Part shown: positions 24,976 to 32,655 of the stretch, one piece after another
Numbering within the stretch: the first letter of the stretch is position 1
How the letters are laid out: each line of letters begins with the position of its first letter
NCBI RefSeq assembly: GCF_012034935.1
Contig: NZ_JAATEN010000024.1
Location: 39,967-103,966, forward strand
Direction of reading: 5' to 3'
DNA length: 64,000 nucleotides
Source of the DNA: Streptomyces zingiberis
GTDB lineage: Bacteria; Actinomycetota; Actinomycetes; Streptomycetales; Streptomycetaceae
Position numbers and translations under genes: made by a program
The notes under the pieces: model-generated
What the model was told of the DNA's origin: nothing
Database searches by the model: none
What the model saw: only the letters and a program-made list of their open reading frames with translations

Positions 24976-26099
24976 AGCCCCTCCTGGATCAGGTGCTCGG
25001 CGAGCGTGTTGAGGTCTTCGTCGTTGTCGGAGAGGCGCACCGGGTGCCCGGACAGGAGGCTGCGGAGGCCGGGTTCTGCGCGGCCATGGAAGGTGAGGCG
25101 CTTGCCGCCGCCGACCACTTGGACCGTGTCGCCGGAGGGTGTGATGACCGGTTCGAACTCGGTGACGGCCGCGACGTATTCGAGCGGGCCGAACACCGGG
25201 ATGTGGGGCATGTGCCGAGCGGGCGGGGTGTTCGCCCGTAGTTCGGCGAGGTACCGCTTGGGGTCGTACTCGCGGGCGAGGTCGGTCAGTTTCGCGGCGA
25301 GTACGGCGCCGTCGGCGGTGCCGTCGCTTCGCTCCAGGTCCATACGGAAGTCTTCGTCCGCGCGTGCGGCGTCGGACAGGAAGTTGGCCCAGGTCACGCC
25401 GGTGCGCTTGGTGAGGCCGAAGGTCACGTGGAGGGAGTGACCGTCGTCGCCGGAACCGATCCTCGTCGCGGTGTGCCAGAAGCCGCGGGGTATGTGCATG
25501 ACGTCACCGGCCCGCATGGTGCCCTTCCAGAGCACCTCCTCCGACGGGGTCAGGTTGCGTTCGGCGTCCCTGTACATGGGTGCCGGCCGCGATGGGCCTC
25601 GGACTTCCCAGGACTTCTCGCCGGAGAGCTGGACGGCGATCACGTCGTGGTCGTCCCAGTGGAGATTGAAACCGTCCGTGTCGCCGACGGCCAGATAAGC
25701 GTTGGCGGATGTGAGCTCACCGGACCACCAGCCCAGAGCACGGCAGGCGACTTCCAGCGTCGGATCGAAGAAGTCGACGTGGTCCAGGACCACGGTTCCG
25801 CCGCCGTTGAGGATGCGACCGAGGGCCGCCATGTCGGCCTGGCTGACGGCCTGCCTGCGTCGGTTCACGTTGGTGGACAGGAAGAGTGAGGGGTGTACCT
25901 CGTCTCCCTCCGCGTAGCAGCGCAGCTGGGGGTTGGCGAGGTGGCGGTGCCGGATGGTTTCCAGCAGCCGGTTCGGGGTCATCAGGCGGGTAATCAGGTC
26001 CGGGTCGGCGAGGTGCCCGCGAGCGAACGCGGTGCCCACGGGCCCCGGCCCGCCCCAGCCGAGCGCCTTCTCGATACCAGTGACGAGCCGGTGCTCCAT
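24909..26099 (-). CDS. JmjC/Cupin_4-type Fe(II)/2-oxoglutarate oxygenase, 396 aa
   Basis: Resembles ROXA/JmjC hydroxylases, which hydroxylate protein side chains. A double-stranded beta-helix iron site is visible: HWDDHDVIAVQL (H-x-D) near residue 145 and HIPRGFWHTA near 200 for the distal His. The C-terminal 150 residues form a helical winged domain as in ribosomal oxygenases. The ATG follows AGGAGG by 5 nt, eight bases after the stop of a 62-residue ORF. The small ORF plus protein hydroxylase pairing is what one expects for a ribosomally made peptide pathway, but the native substrate could also be a ribosomal protein. Confidence 0.85.
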   Translation of the reverse strand: MEHRLVTGIEKALGWGGPGPVGTAFARGHLADPDLITRLMTPNRLLETIRHRHLANPQLRCYAEGDEVHPSLFLSTNVNRRRQAVSQADMAALGRILNGGGTVVLDHVDFFDPTLEVACRALGWWSGELTSANAYLAVGDTDGFNLHWDDHDVIAVQLSGEKSWEVRGPSRPAPMYRDAERNLTPSEEVLWKGTMRAGDVMHIPRGFWHTATRIGSGDDGHSLHVTFGLTKRTGVTWANFLSDAARADEDFRMDLERSDGTADGAVLAAKLTDLAREYDPKRYLAELRANTPPARHMPHIPVFGPLEYVAAVTEFEPVITPSGDTVQVVGGGKRLTFHGRAEPGLRSLLSGHPVRLSDNDEDLNTLAEHLIQEGLCAPLTAESLSAYTGLVTPGTY

Positions 26100-26107
26100 G
26101 GTGCCTC

Positions 26108-26296
26108 CTACTCCTTGGGAAGGTTCAGGTCGCGGTTGTCGCCGTCATCGCCCGCGCTGTTCTGCGAGCTGGTGATGTCGGACCGCTCCGCCTCGCTGCG
26201 GTCGTGGGCCACGGCGAGCTGCTCGACGGCGACCATCAGGCTGACGCTGGTCCCGCCGCCTTCCTTGGCCTTCGTGCCTTTCGTGGTCGTGGTCAC
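26108..26296 (-). CDS. Small acidic peptide, 62 aa; candidate modification substrate
   Basis: GTG start at 26296 with AGGAGAG just upstream; the stop is eight bases before the oxygenase start. The sequence has a Thr/Lys-rich N-terminus (MTTTTKGTKAKEGGG), a short hydrophobic helix (SVSLMVAVEQLAVAHDR) and a Ser/Asp/Asn-rich tail ending NRDLNLPKE. It has no Cys, so thioether rings are excluded; Asp, Asn and His residues of the tail would suit a JmjC hydroxylase. I do not recognise the family. The precursor role is an inference from size, position and translation signals. Confidence 0.65.
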   Translation of the reverse strand: MTTTTKGTKAKEGGGTSVSLMVAVEQLAVAHDRSEAERSDITSSQNSAGDDGDNRDLNLPKE

Positions 26297-26556
26297 TCGG
26301 CTCTCCTCTCATCGGGGCCGCTCAGCCAGCGAGTGGCCCAGGGATCCTGCGGCTGCGGGGGATGCAGCCGCTGAGCGGTGGTGCAATCTGGCGCTGGAGA
26401 CGCCAGGAACCGCCCCCGGGTGTCCGAGGTGTTTCGGGTGGAGCGGGGGCGGTGCTTGTAGGCGGCACGATGCCTCGCGGTTATGCGGCGCTGAGGCGCC
26501 TGCACTGCCGGAACCATGTGTTCCTGGACGTCAGCCCGAACTTGTGGGCTGCTCAT
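26293..26556 (-). CDS. Hypothetical small protein, 87 aa, uncertain
   Basis: ATG 26556 to TGA overlapping the GTG of the 62-residue peptide gene by four bases (GTGA), the coupling style seen throughout the window. It lies directly downstream of operator site 3. The sequence is basic and Pro/Arg-rich (PQRRITARHRAAYKHRPRS) with no recognised domain and a weak start context, so it could instead be the untranslated leader of the peptide operon. Confidence 0.35.
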   Translation of the reverse strand: MSSPQVRADVQEHMVPAVQAPQRRITARHRAAYKHRPRSTRNTSDTRGRFLASPAPDCTTAQRLHPPQPQDPWATRWLSGPDERRAE

Positions 26557-26606
26557 CCACTGGCCATAACCCTGCTTCCAGTGGGGCGACTTCGCACATC
26601 ACAGTC

Positions 26607-26616
26607 GTGATATCAC
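26607..26616. promoter_or_regulatory. GTGATATCAC palindrome, site 3
   Basis: Same core followed by CCGGGTAAT; the extended form ATCACCCGGGTAAT is itself nearly palindromic. It is 51 bp upstream of the 87-residue ORF and 311 bp upstream of the peptide gene on the minus strand, placing the peptide/oxygenase operon in the putative regulon. Confidence 0.55.
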
Positions 26617-26727
26617 CCGGGTAATCCAGGGTCACCTGTTGCGCATCGCGGTGGATCGAGAAAGACATAGAGTACGACTGCTGAGGAAAAGGAACCCAAA
26701 ACTCCCCCCTTCCAGAAGCCGCGTCGG

Positions 26728-26762
26728 CATGCATTGCATGTGGAAGAATTTTCAGAAAATTC
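26728..26762. terminator. Two AT-rich palindromes after the zinc-ribbon XRE gene
   Basis: CATGCATTGCATG (26728-26740) and GAATTTT-CAG-AAAATTC (26746-26762) lie 50-85 bases past the stop of the minus-strand regulator. They are conspicuously AT-rich for this genome. A terminator is the simplest reading; binding sites are also possible. Confidence 0.4.
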
Positions 26763-26810
26763 CTCGCCTTACATATTCCTGCTCACCTAGCCACACCCAT
26801 CAAGTCATCT

Positions 26811-27329
26811 CTACAATCGAAGCATGGGGCCAGTTAGTTCGACTGGCACCTCAAGACCGTTAAGCAACTCGACGATCTTGTCGATGTTGGTAAGTCTTCG
26901 CACCCCTGACTCCAGCATGGACAGGAAGGCTTGACTGAGGCCCGTAAGCTCCGCCATATCACTCTGTCGTAGAGAGCTTCCAATTCGCACAAGGTGACAG
27001 ACTCGACCAAAGTCTCGGGCGTAGAGAGCTTCCCGGACGTCTTCCCGCTTCCAAACTTCTGGCGCCACGCGGGGCGGCGGCGAAGGGGTGGTAGGTACAT
27101 GCCGCGAGCAAGCACTGCAGTACGGTTCACTGTTATATCGGCTCAGGGGGTGTCGACACCATCGACACCGACGTTCGCGCCCAGCGGCGTCAGTTCTTGA
27201 CGAGGGCGAAATGCCGCCCTGCCGGGCCCCTGCCCCAACTGTCGCTACACCTAATGACGTCCGGAGTTCCTGGGAGCCCTCGTCAACTGCTAAGGCGAGC
27301 AGATAGCCATCACGAGCATCAGTCGACAT
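26811..27329 (-). CDS. Zinc-ribbon XRE-family regulator, 172 aa
   Basis: Zinc ribbon CRWCRHPLSRYN...CSACSR, linker with VWKREDVREALYARDFGRV and HTH LRQSDMAELTGLSQAFLSML followed by RRLTNIDKIVELL. Very close to the proteins at 17700, 41738 and 44049 in the HTH. I chose ATG 27329, which overlaps the end of the ATPase gene by 11 bases; the frame extends 30 codons further upstream inside that gene. Same arrangement as block 1: TPR-XRE, one enzyme or ATPase gene, zinc-ribbon XRE. Base composition is lower in GC than its neighbours. Confidence 0.87.
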   Translation of the reverse strand: MSTDARDGYLLALAVDEGSQELRTSLGVATVGAGARQGGISPSSRTDAAGRERRCRWCRHPLSRYNSEPYCSACSRHVPTTPSPPPRVAPEVWKREDVREALYARDFGRVCHLVRIGSSLRQSDMAELTGLSQAFLSMLESGVRRLTNIDKIVELLNGLEVPVELTGPMLRL

Positions 27330-27768
27330 GGGTCGCGCCGTCCCGCGAAGGGTAGTCAAACTCTGCCCATGTCGATACCCCAGCACCCAAAGATTTGTTC
27401 CACCGGTCGGCCAAGGCACCTATGAGCCTCCGCTGGAGATCTCGAACGGTACCCGAGACGTCCGTTATCGCCTGCCGAAATTCATGAATTCCATCATGCA
27501 CCTCGATCCGTAAGCCACTTCCGATTCGCAGATACCGAGTCTCGATCTCGCCGATTTTCCGCAAATGGCCATGCCGTATCGCATTAGTCAAGATCTCCGA
27601 GAGCACGAGGACTGCTGGGTCCTCAATGCTTGAGAGGCCCCATTCGCCGAGCGCCTTGCGGAGTTCACGACGCGCAAGACCAACGCAGCGCGGATGGCGA
27701 CTCCAGCGGAGCACCACCGCGTTACCACTGCAGTCGGACCCGACGCCATCGTCCGGCCGGTAGGTCAT
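27319..27768 (-). CDS. Anti-sigma-type ATP-binding protein (HATPase_c), 149 aa
   Basis: GHKL ATPase domain: the N-box VLVLSEILTNAIRHGH is well kept, followed by LRIEVHDGI; the G2 region is less clear (RLIGALADRWNKSLG), so ATP binding may be weakened. ATG 27768 has GGAG five bases upstream and lies just after a strong hairpin that could hide the ribosome-binding site. The 3' end overlaps the zinc-ribbon regulator gene. Members are switch kinases or sigma-factor antagonists in Streptomyces; the partner here is unknown. Confidence 0.85.
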   Translation of the reverse strand: MTYRPDDGVGSDCSGNAVVLRWSRHPRCVGLARRELRKALGEWGLSSIEDPAVLVLSEILTNAIRHGHLRKIGEIETRYLRIGSGLRIEVHDGIHEFRQAITDVSGTVRDLQRRLIGALADRWNKSLGAGVSTWAEFDYPSRDGATHVD

Positions 27769-27780
27769 GGGCACTCCGAT

Positions 27781-27834
27781 GCCTCCCCGTACGCGTGGCT
27801 TGGTCGCAACGACCGTAGAAGCCGACGGGGAGGC
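27781..27834 (-). ncRNA. Strong nested hairpin just upstream of the ATPase ribosome-binding site
   Basis: Outer stem GCCTCCCCG/CGGGGAGGC (9 bp), inner stems GGCTT/AAGCC and GGTCG/CGACC with a CAA loop. On the minus strand it ends four bases before the GGAG-containing leader of the gene at 27768. It could be a cis-acting translation control element or a partial terminator of the upstream regulator; the stems alone do not identify a known riboswitch. Confidence 0.5.
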
Positions 27835-27837
27835 AGA

Positions 27838-27856
27838 CCCGGAAAATTCTTCCGGG
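27838..27856. promoter_or_regulatory. 19-bp palindrome CCCGGA-N7-TCCGGG, site 3
   Basis: CCCGGAAAATTCTTCCGGG, part of an 11-bp inverted repeat (27834-27860), between the TPR-XRE stop and the ATPase start. Same length and outer bases as sites 1 and 2. Confidence 0.55.
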
Positions 27857-27885
27857 TCTGACCTTGAACCTCTTTGCAAGAGGCT

Positions 27886-29097
27886 CTACTTGATGGCGCC
27901 GAGCCGCACCGCCAGGTCTTGGACATCCCGGCGGCGGGAACGCTTGTGGAGACGACGCGCTAGGTCCCGGGCAAACTCGTGGGCCTTGATCTGCTCGGGA
28001 GCTGTCCGGTAGGCACGCTTGAGATGGTCTATCGCCTCATCGGTCCGCCCTGCCTCGGCGTACGCGCGGGCAACATCCAGTCGCGCCCGCCCTCGTCGTT
28101 CTATGGGTAGTCCTGTCGCTCTGACACTGGGTGCTACGTCCACGGCCAGTTGGACGTCCTCGAACTCCAGGGCGAGCGCCAGCCGGTGGATCTCTACGTT
28201 GCTGGGGCCGAAGGACGTCCACATCTCGTTGGAGTCGCCTCCAAGGAGGTGCGCTGCCTCGTCGGCCTTACCCATCATGTGATCTGCCAGCGCACGGTTC
28301 CTCATCCGAGCGGCTGCGACGGCCCCATTCAGGAACAGGGTCCCGTACAGCGAGAGGGAGGCCGGCGTGGAGCGCCACCAACCGCGCTCGAGGTCGTCGG
28401 CCGCGTCCAGTGTGACGCTCACGGCCTCTGCCGGCATGCTGGCGCCGAGTTGGACATGTGCGACACCTCGCCGCAGGGCGAGCATTGTGGCGGGGTCCCC
28501 GGACTCTGCGGCAGCCATGTCGCCTTGGTCTACAGCGGTCCAAGCCAGGTTCGTCTCGCCCAACTTGCGTAGAAGCACCGCTGCGACGTGGCAGGCCAAT
28601 GCGAACAACCGTAGTGACTCGGCGTGTTCGGTGCTAGAAGTGCGCTCCTGTGTTGCCAGCCGGGCATCCGCCAGCAGCCCAGGCAGGCACGCTCCAAGGC
28701 GCGCGAACTGGCAATTCTGGTAGAGCCGCCAGGCTTCCTCGACAGCGAAGGAGAGACGTTCAAGGCGCACGGTTTCACGGTCGTCGTACAGCGAGCCCGC
28801 CAGTCGTCGTGACTGCATGAGTGCGATTCGAATCGCCGGAATGCTGGCCGCGTGCGGCCCGCGGTCGTCCAAGAGTGTTGGCGTGCCCTGAAGATCCTCA
28901 ACGTGCACTCGCAGAGCGTGCGCCAGGTCTGCGAGCATCTTCACGTTGTTCACCGGGATGCGTTCGGACTCCACCCGGTACACCCAGTCCTCAGAGCGTC
29001 CCAGAAGATCGCCGAGCTGCCGTTGGCTCAGGCCCCGGCGTTTCCGGTAGAACCGGACTCGCTTGCCGAACGGAAGATGGTCGGTCATGCCCCGCAT
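27886..29097 (-). CDS. XRE-family regulator with TPR-like C-terminal domain, 403 aa
   Basis: XRE helix-turn-helix at residues about 10-65 (RVRFYRKRRGLSQRQLGDLL, WVYRVESERIPVNNV), then about 300 residues of helical repeats including AVDQGDMAAAESGDPATMLAL and HLKRAYRTAPEQI. Paralogue of the protein at 18979-20211, with co-linear blocks through the length. It probably senses a ligand or peptide through the helical domain. A 13-bp palindrome (29131-29143) lies 34 bp upstream of the start and may be its own operator. Confidence 0.9.
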   Translation of the reverse strand: MRGMTDHLPFGKRVRFYRKRRGLSQRQLGDLLGRSEDWVYRVESERIPVNNVKMLADLAHALRVHVEDLQGTPTLLDDRGPHAASIPAIRIALMQSRRLAGSLYDDRETVRLERLSFAVEEAWRLYQNCQFARLGACLPGLLADARLATQERTSSTEHAESLRLFALACHVAAVLLRKLGETNLAWTAVDQGDMAAAESGDPATMLALRRGVAHVQLGASMPAEAVSVTLDAADDLERGWWRSTPASLSLYGTLFLNGAVAAARMRNRALADHMMGKADEAAHLLGGDSNEMWTSFGPSNVEIHRLALALEFEDVQLAVDVAPSVRATGLPIERRGRARLDVARAYAEAGRTDEAIDHLKRAYRTAPEQIKAHEFARDLARRLHKRSRRRDVQDLAVRLGAIK

Positions 29098-29130
29098 TGG
29101 CGCGCTCCCCTCACCCTGCTCGATCGAGTG

Positions 29131-29143
29131 TCACACAGTGTGA
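29131..29143. promoter_or_regulatory. Palindrome TCACACAGTGTGA upstream of XRE-TPR and ydcF-like genes
   Basis: Perfect 6-bp arms around A, in the 209-bp divergent region. Candidate operator controlling the regulator (minus) and possibly the plus-strand gene at 29307. Confidence 0.45.
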
Positions 29144-29306
29144 GCGCGTAGGACAGGAGAGCCATCGCCTGAAGACGTCTGTGATCCGGAACGTAGGCTG
29201 GTGCCCATCGAGGGTGCGGCTGATCTCCGTGTGATGCCCGGAGACGGGGCTGTACGTTTTCAGCGGCGGGGCGCAGTCGTTGGCGAACATTGGAGGGCGA
29301 GGGTAA

Positions 29307-29972
29307 GTGATCTCAACGCAGGCATGGGCGGATGCTCGGCGGCTGTGGGACTTCCAGCAGATGCGCCACGAGCTGCGCCCTTGCTCCGTGGCGATCGGAC
29401 TCGGGAGCCACGACCTGGGGGTGGCCGACACCACCGCAGACTTGTACCACCGTGGCATGGCGCCGCTCATTGTCTTCACCGGAGCGACGAGCCGTACCAC
29501 GCGTGAGCGGATGCCCCGCGGTGAAGCCGAACACTACCGGGACCGCGCGGTGGAGCTGGGGGTTCCTGCGAGCGCCATCATCGTCGAGCCGAAGGCCAGG
29601 AACACAGGCGAGAACATCCGCTTCTCCCGCGCCCTGCTCGAAGAACAGCGTGTTCCCGTCTCGTCGGTCCTATTGGTCAGCAAGCCGTACGAGGAGCGAC
29701 GGGCCTACGCAACGGCGCGAAAGCTCTGGCCGGATGTCGAGTGGGTGAGCGCCTCCACGCCTATGACGCTCTCCGAGTACGTCGACTCGATCCAGGACGC
29801 GCGTCTCGTCATCGACATGTTGGTGGGGGCCCAGCAGCGTCTCATGGTGTACCCAAGGCAAGGGTTCATGATCGAGCAAGAGATTCCTGACGAGGTAGCG
29901 GCGGCTTTCGAACGGTTGCGTAGCGAGGGCTTCACGAGTCGGCTCGTGCCGGAAGAGGCGGAACGGGCCTGA
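29307..29972 (+). CDS. YdcF-family (DUF218) protein, 221 aa
   Basis: Cytoplasmic member of the DUF218/ElyC-SanA-YdcF fold. Typical segments are VAIGLGSHDLGVADTTADLY, PLIVFTGATSR, EPKARNTGENIRFSRALL and VLLVSKPYEERRAYATARKLWP, the last containing the conserved KPYxxRR of the family. It has no signal peptide or membrane segment. GTG 29307 follows GGAGGGCGAGGG. YdcF binds S-adenosylmethionine in E. coli but the reaction is unknown. It is divergent from the XRE-TPR regulator. Confidence 0.88.
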   Translation: MISTQAWADARRLWDFQQMRHELRPCSVAIGLGSHDLGVADTTADLYHRGMAPLIVFTGATSRTTRERMPRGEAEHYRDRAVELGVPASAIIVEPKARNTGENIRFSRALLEEQRVPVSSVLLVSKPYEERRAYATARKLWPDVEWVSASTPMTLSEYVDSIQDARLVIDMLVGAQQRLMVYPRQGFMIEQEIPDEVAAAFERLRSEGFTSRLVPEEAERA

Positions 29973-30190
29973 GCGCCGGTCCACCCCCTCTGAGACCGCG
30001 TCCTATGTGGCGAGCTTCGCGCATCGCGTCGGTTGTATCGCTTAGGTGATCCAGCGGCCTTGAGAGGCATCGAATCGGGAGACCATCAGAAAGCGGGCTG
30101 GCGCTCAGGCGCGCACACTTTGCCCAGAGCGCCGGTCCGTGCAGGCGATAGCCGTTGCATCTCAAATGGCCGGATCACTGCATCACTCCA

Positions 30191-30200
30191 GTGATATCAC
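30191..30200. promoter_or_regulatory. GTGATATCAC palindrome, site 4
   Basis: Core followed by TCGTGAAATGTGC, close to the site 5 context. It lies about 300 bp upstream of the ATPase remnant and 768 bp upstream of the glycan operon. Confidence 0.5.
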
Positions 30201-30488
30201 TCGTGAAATGTGCGGTTCGCCGCCGCAGTCACCAGTCTTACGGAATGCGTCCGGAACCCGTGCTAGTACGGCGGGCGCGGACGGCACTCTCATAAGCGCC
30301 CACGAACGAGGGCGCAACTCGCCGCCCATCGTGGAGTGCGGGCCGACCGAGCATGGCTCCGCATCCCACGGCGGCCTCCGACGGAGGTGACACCGTGCTG
30401 GGCCAGGGGACCACGTTTGGCGAGAGCCAAACGATGACCTTGATGACCACCACCGGGCAGTCCACACAGACGCCCTCGTTGCACAGCA

Positions 30489-30668
30489 CTCCCGCATCTG
30501 CGCTTTGCTGCCGACCTGACGGTCTGCCACCTTGTGTGCGCCCGTTTCACAAACGGGCTGAGCCCGGGCGTCATCGCCGACACAGTCATGGTCACAACCG
30601 AACTGATCGTCAACGCCTCTGCGGCTATGGGGCATCCGTGCCGTGAAGTTCGGCGTCTGGTCGGCTGA
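30489..30668 (+). pseudogene. Remnant of an anti-sigma-type ATPase gene
   Basis: A 59-codon frame reading LPHLRFAADLTVCHLVCAR, then VIADTVMVTTELIVNASAA and ending GHPCREVRRLVG before TGA. The VTTELIVNA segment is the N-box of the HATPase_c family found intact at 22397 and 27319; the G-boxes are gone. There is no start codon in a good context. It is a decayed third copy downstream of operator site 4. Confidence 0.6.
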
Positions 30669-30958
30669 CGCAGATGGTGTCGACCAGGTAGAGGGCCCGG
30701 CCGGCAGCAGGCCGAGGATGTCGGACGACGAACAGATGGAGACCGGCCGGGACGGATTCTGGTCGCAGAGCTCACCCACGAGCGGCCGGACACCGTTCCC
30801 CGAGGGGACAGAGTCGTCTAAGGGCTGATCAGCACGGCCCCCGATTCGTTCGCGAAGACCAGCCGGTGCCGAACCTGGCTGGGCCCGCCACACCCTGATC
30901 GCACCATGAGCGGGCACAGCTATGCCAAGTTTCATCCGAATTGCGAGAAAGAGGTGTT

Positions 30959-31960
30959 ATGGATACCTCCACAAGGAGGCAGGATTTAGCGGGGCGAGCG
31001 CCTTTCCGCCGAGCCGTCGTCACCGGAGGTTGCGGATTCGTCGGCTCCCACCTGTGCGATCTGCTACTCGACAGCGGTGTCGACGTGGTGTGCGTTGACA
31101 ACCTTCTTACGGGCTCAGCGGACAACATCGTGCATCGGCAGACGGATGGCCGTTTCGAGCTGCTGGTTCACGATGTCACCCATCCGCTCTCGATACAGGG
31201 CGCTGTTGACCTAGTACTGCATCTCGCTTCGCCGGCCTCCCCACAGGACTACATGCGCCTGCCGATCGAGACCCTCCAGGTCGGCTCGTTGGGAACGCTC
31301 AACATGCTGGAACTGGCCCGGCGCAAGAAGGCCCGCTTCATACTCGCCTCCACCTCTGAGGTGTACGGCGACCCGCTTGAACATCCGCAGCGCGAGTCGT
31401 ACTGGGGCAATGTCAATCCGGTCGGGCCGCGCAGCGTGTACGACGAGGCGAAGCGGTTCGCCGAGGCGGCGACCATCGCCTACCGCACCGAGCATGGCGT
31501 CGACGCCGCGATCGTGCGGATCTTCAACACGTTCGGGCCGCGGATGCGTGCCGAGGACGGGCGGGCGGTACCGACCTTCATCCGCCAGGCGTTGGCGGGC
31601 GAACCGCTGACCGTCACCGGCGACGGCTCGCAGACACGTTCGCTGTGCTACGTGGACGACACCGTCCGTGGCATCCTCGCCGTCGCCGCAGGTCATCACG
31701 CCGGCCCTCTGAACCTGGGCAACGCCGCCGAGACCACGGTCCTGGAGCTTGCACATCTGGTCCGCGAACTGTGCGGATCCTCGTCTCCGATCAAGTTCGT
31801 TGACCGCCCGGTCGACGACCCGGGCCGTCGCAGGCCCGACCTCGCCTTGGTCTGGGAGAAGTGCGGCTGGAAGCCGGAGACCGACCTTCGCAAGGGCCTC
31901 AGCACCACCATCGACTGGTTCGCCAACCAGCTCACCCCCACCGCAGCGAGGGAACGATGA
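30959..31960 (+). CDS. UDP-glucuronate decarboxylase/epimerase-family SDR, 333 aa
   Basis: Extended short-chain dehydrogenase for nucleotide sugars: NAD-binding TGGCGFVGSHLCDLL near residue 24, active-site Ser-Thr in ASTSEVYGDP, and YDEAKRFAEA as the YxxxK pair. The pattern YGDPLEHPQ ESYWG and FNTFGPRM fits UDP-xylose synthase (UDP-GlcA decarboxylase) best. ATG 30959 follows AAAGAGG. The tenth codon is TTA, so translation may need the bldA tRNA. It is the first gene of the glycan operon; the stop overlaps the next start (ATGA). Confidence 0.88.
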   Translation: MDTSTRRQDLAGRAPFRRAVVTGGCGFVGSHLCDLLLDSGVDVVCVDNLLTGSADNIVHRQTDGRFELLVHDVTHPLSIQGAVDLVLHLASPASPQDYMRLPIETLQVGSLGTLNMLELARRKKARFILASTSEVYGDPLEHPQRESYWGNVNPVGPRSVYDEAKRFAEAATIAYRTEHGVDAAIVRIFNTFGPRMRAEDGRAVPTFIRQALAGEPLTVTGDGSQTRSLCYVDDTVRGILAVAAGHHAGPLNLGNAAETTVLELAHLVRELCGSSSPIKFVDRPVDDPGRRRPDLALVWEKCGWKPETDLRKGLSTTIDWFANQLTPTAARER

Positions 31961-32655
31961 CCCAGCATCCACCGCGCCCGACCGGCGCCTTAGCGTCGCC
32001 ACTCGGCGAGGAGCCGCTCCGAGACTTTCATACGGACGGCTACACCGCTCTTCCCCAGCAGGTTACTGGGGTGGCGCTTGAAGCACTCCGCATCGAGGCT
32101 GCCAACCTGATCCGGCGCTTCACCCATGACGGCTTCCGGTCGCCCGACTACTGGTACTTCACACCCGCCGGCACCGATACACCCGTCCTCTACCGGATCC
32201 ACAACCTGCAGGACCAGGGCGCACCGGAATCGGCACGCTTCTACACCGACGGAAGTCCCCTGCACCTTCTGGCCGCCGCCATCCTTGGCGGCCCCGTCCG
32301 CGCCACCGCCTGCGCCATGATCGTCAAGCTGCCCGAGGTGGCCGCCCCCGTGCCCTGGCACCGCGACCGGACCGATGTGCCGCCCCACACCGTGTGCAAC
32401 CTGAGCGTCTTCCTCGACGACTCCGACCCGGGCAACGGATGCCTGGAATTCGTCCCCGGCTCGCACTTCCAGCCCGACGGCGAGGACGCCGAAGCGCTCC
32501 AGGCGCAGGGCCCTGTCCGCGCGGTCTCGCTCGCAGCGGGTGACGTAGCCGTCCACGACGTACGCATCGCCCATGCCTCGCGCTGCAACACCTCCCCGCG
32601 CATCCGGCGCAGCATCGTTGTCGAGTTCGCCCTCGCAGACCTGGAGCTGCCGTGA
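31957..32655 (+). CDS. PhyH-family Fe(II)/2-oxoglutarate dioxygenase, 232 aa
   Basis: Phytanoyl-CoA-dioxygenase-like oxygenase. The iron triad can be placed at H and D in PWHRDRTDVPP (HxD) and at the distal His in AVHDVRIAHASRCN; Arg in SPRIRRSIVVEF would bind 2-oxoglutarate. NLSVFLDDSDPGNGCLEFVPGSH is the typical core. A TTA codon occurs at 31990-31992. In orthosomycin pathways PhyH enzymes join or oxidise sugars, so action on a glycan or nucleotide sugar is plausible here. Coupled at both ends by four-base overlaps. Confidence 0.88.
   Translation: MTQHPPRPTGALASPLGEEPLRDFHTDGYTALPQQVTGVALEALRIEAANLIRRFTHDGFRSPDYWYFTPAGTDTPVLYRIHNLQDQGAPESARFYTDGSPLHLLAAAILGGPVRATACAMIVKLPEVAAPVPWHRDRTDVPPHTVCNLSVFLDDSDPGNGCLEFVPGSHFQPDGEDAEALQAQGPVRAVSLAAGDVAVHDVRIAHASRCNTSPRIRRSIVVEFALADLELP

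Larger units (their letters stand above)
29973..30958. other. Largely non-coding region upstream of the glycan operon
   Basis: 986 bp. It contains operator site 4 (30191-30200) and a decayed ATPase gene (30489-30668), listed separately. The rest shows no supported gene; minus-strand frames at 30183-30935 have poor composition. The promoter of the downstream glycan operon must lie in the last 200 bp. Confidence 0.5.

Noticed and set aside
30183..30935. 250-codon minus-strand frame
   Set aside because: Unlike any protein, and the plus strand shows an ATPase remnant and palindrome here.
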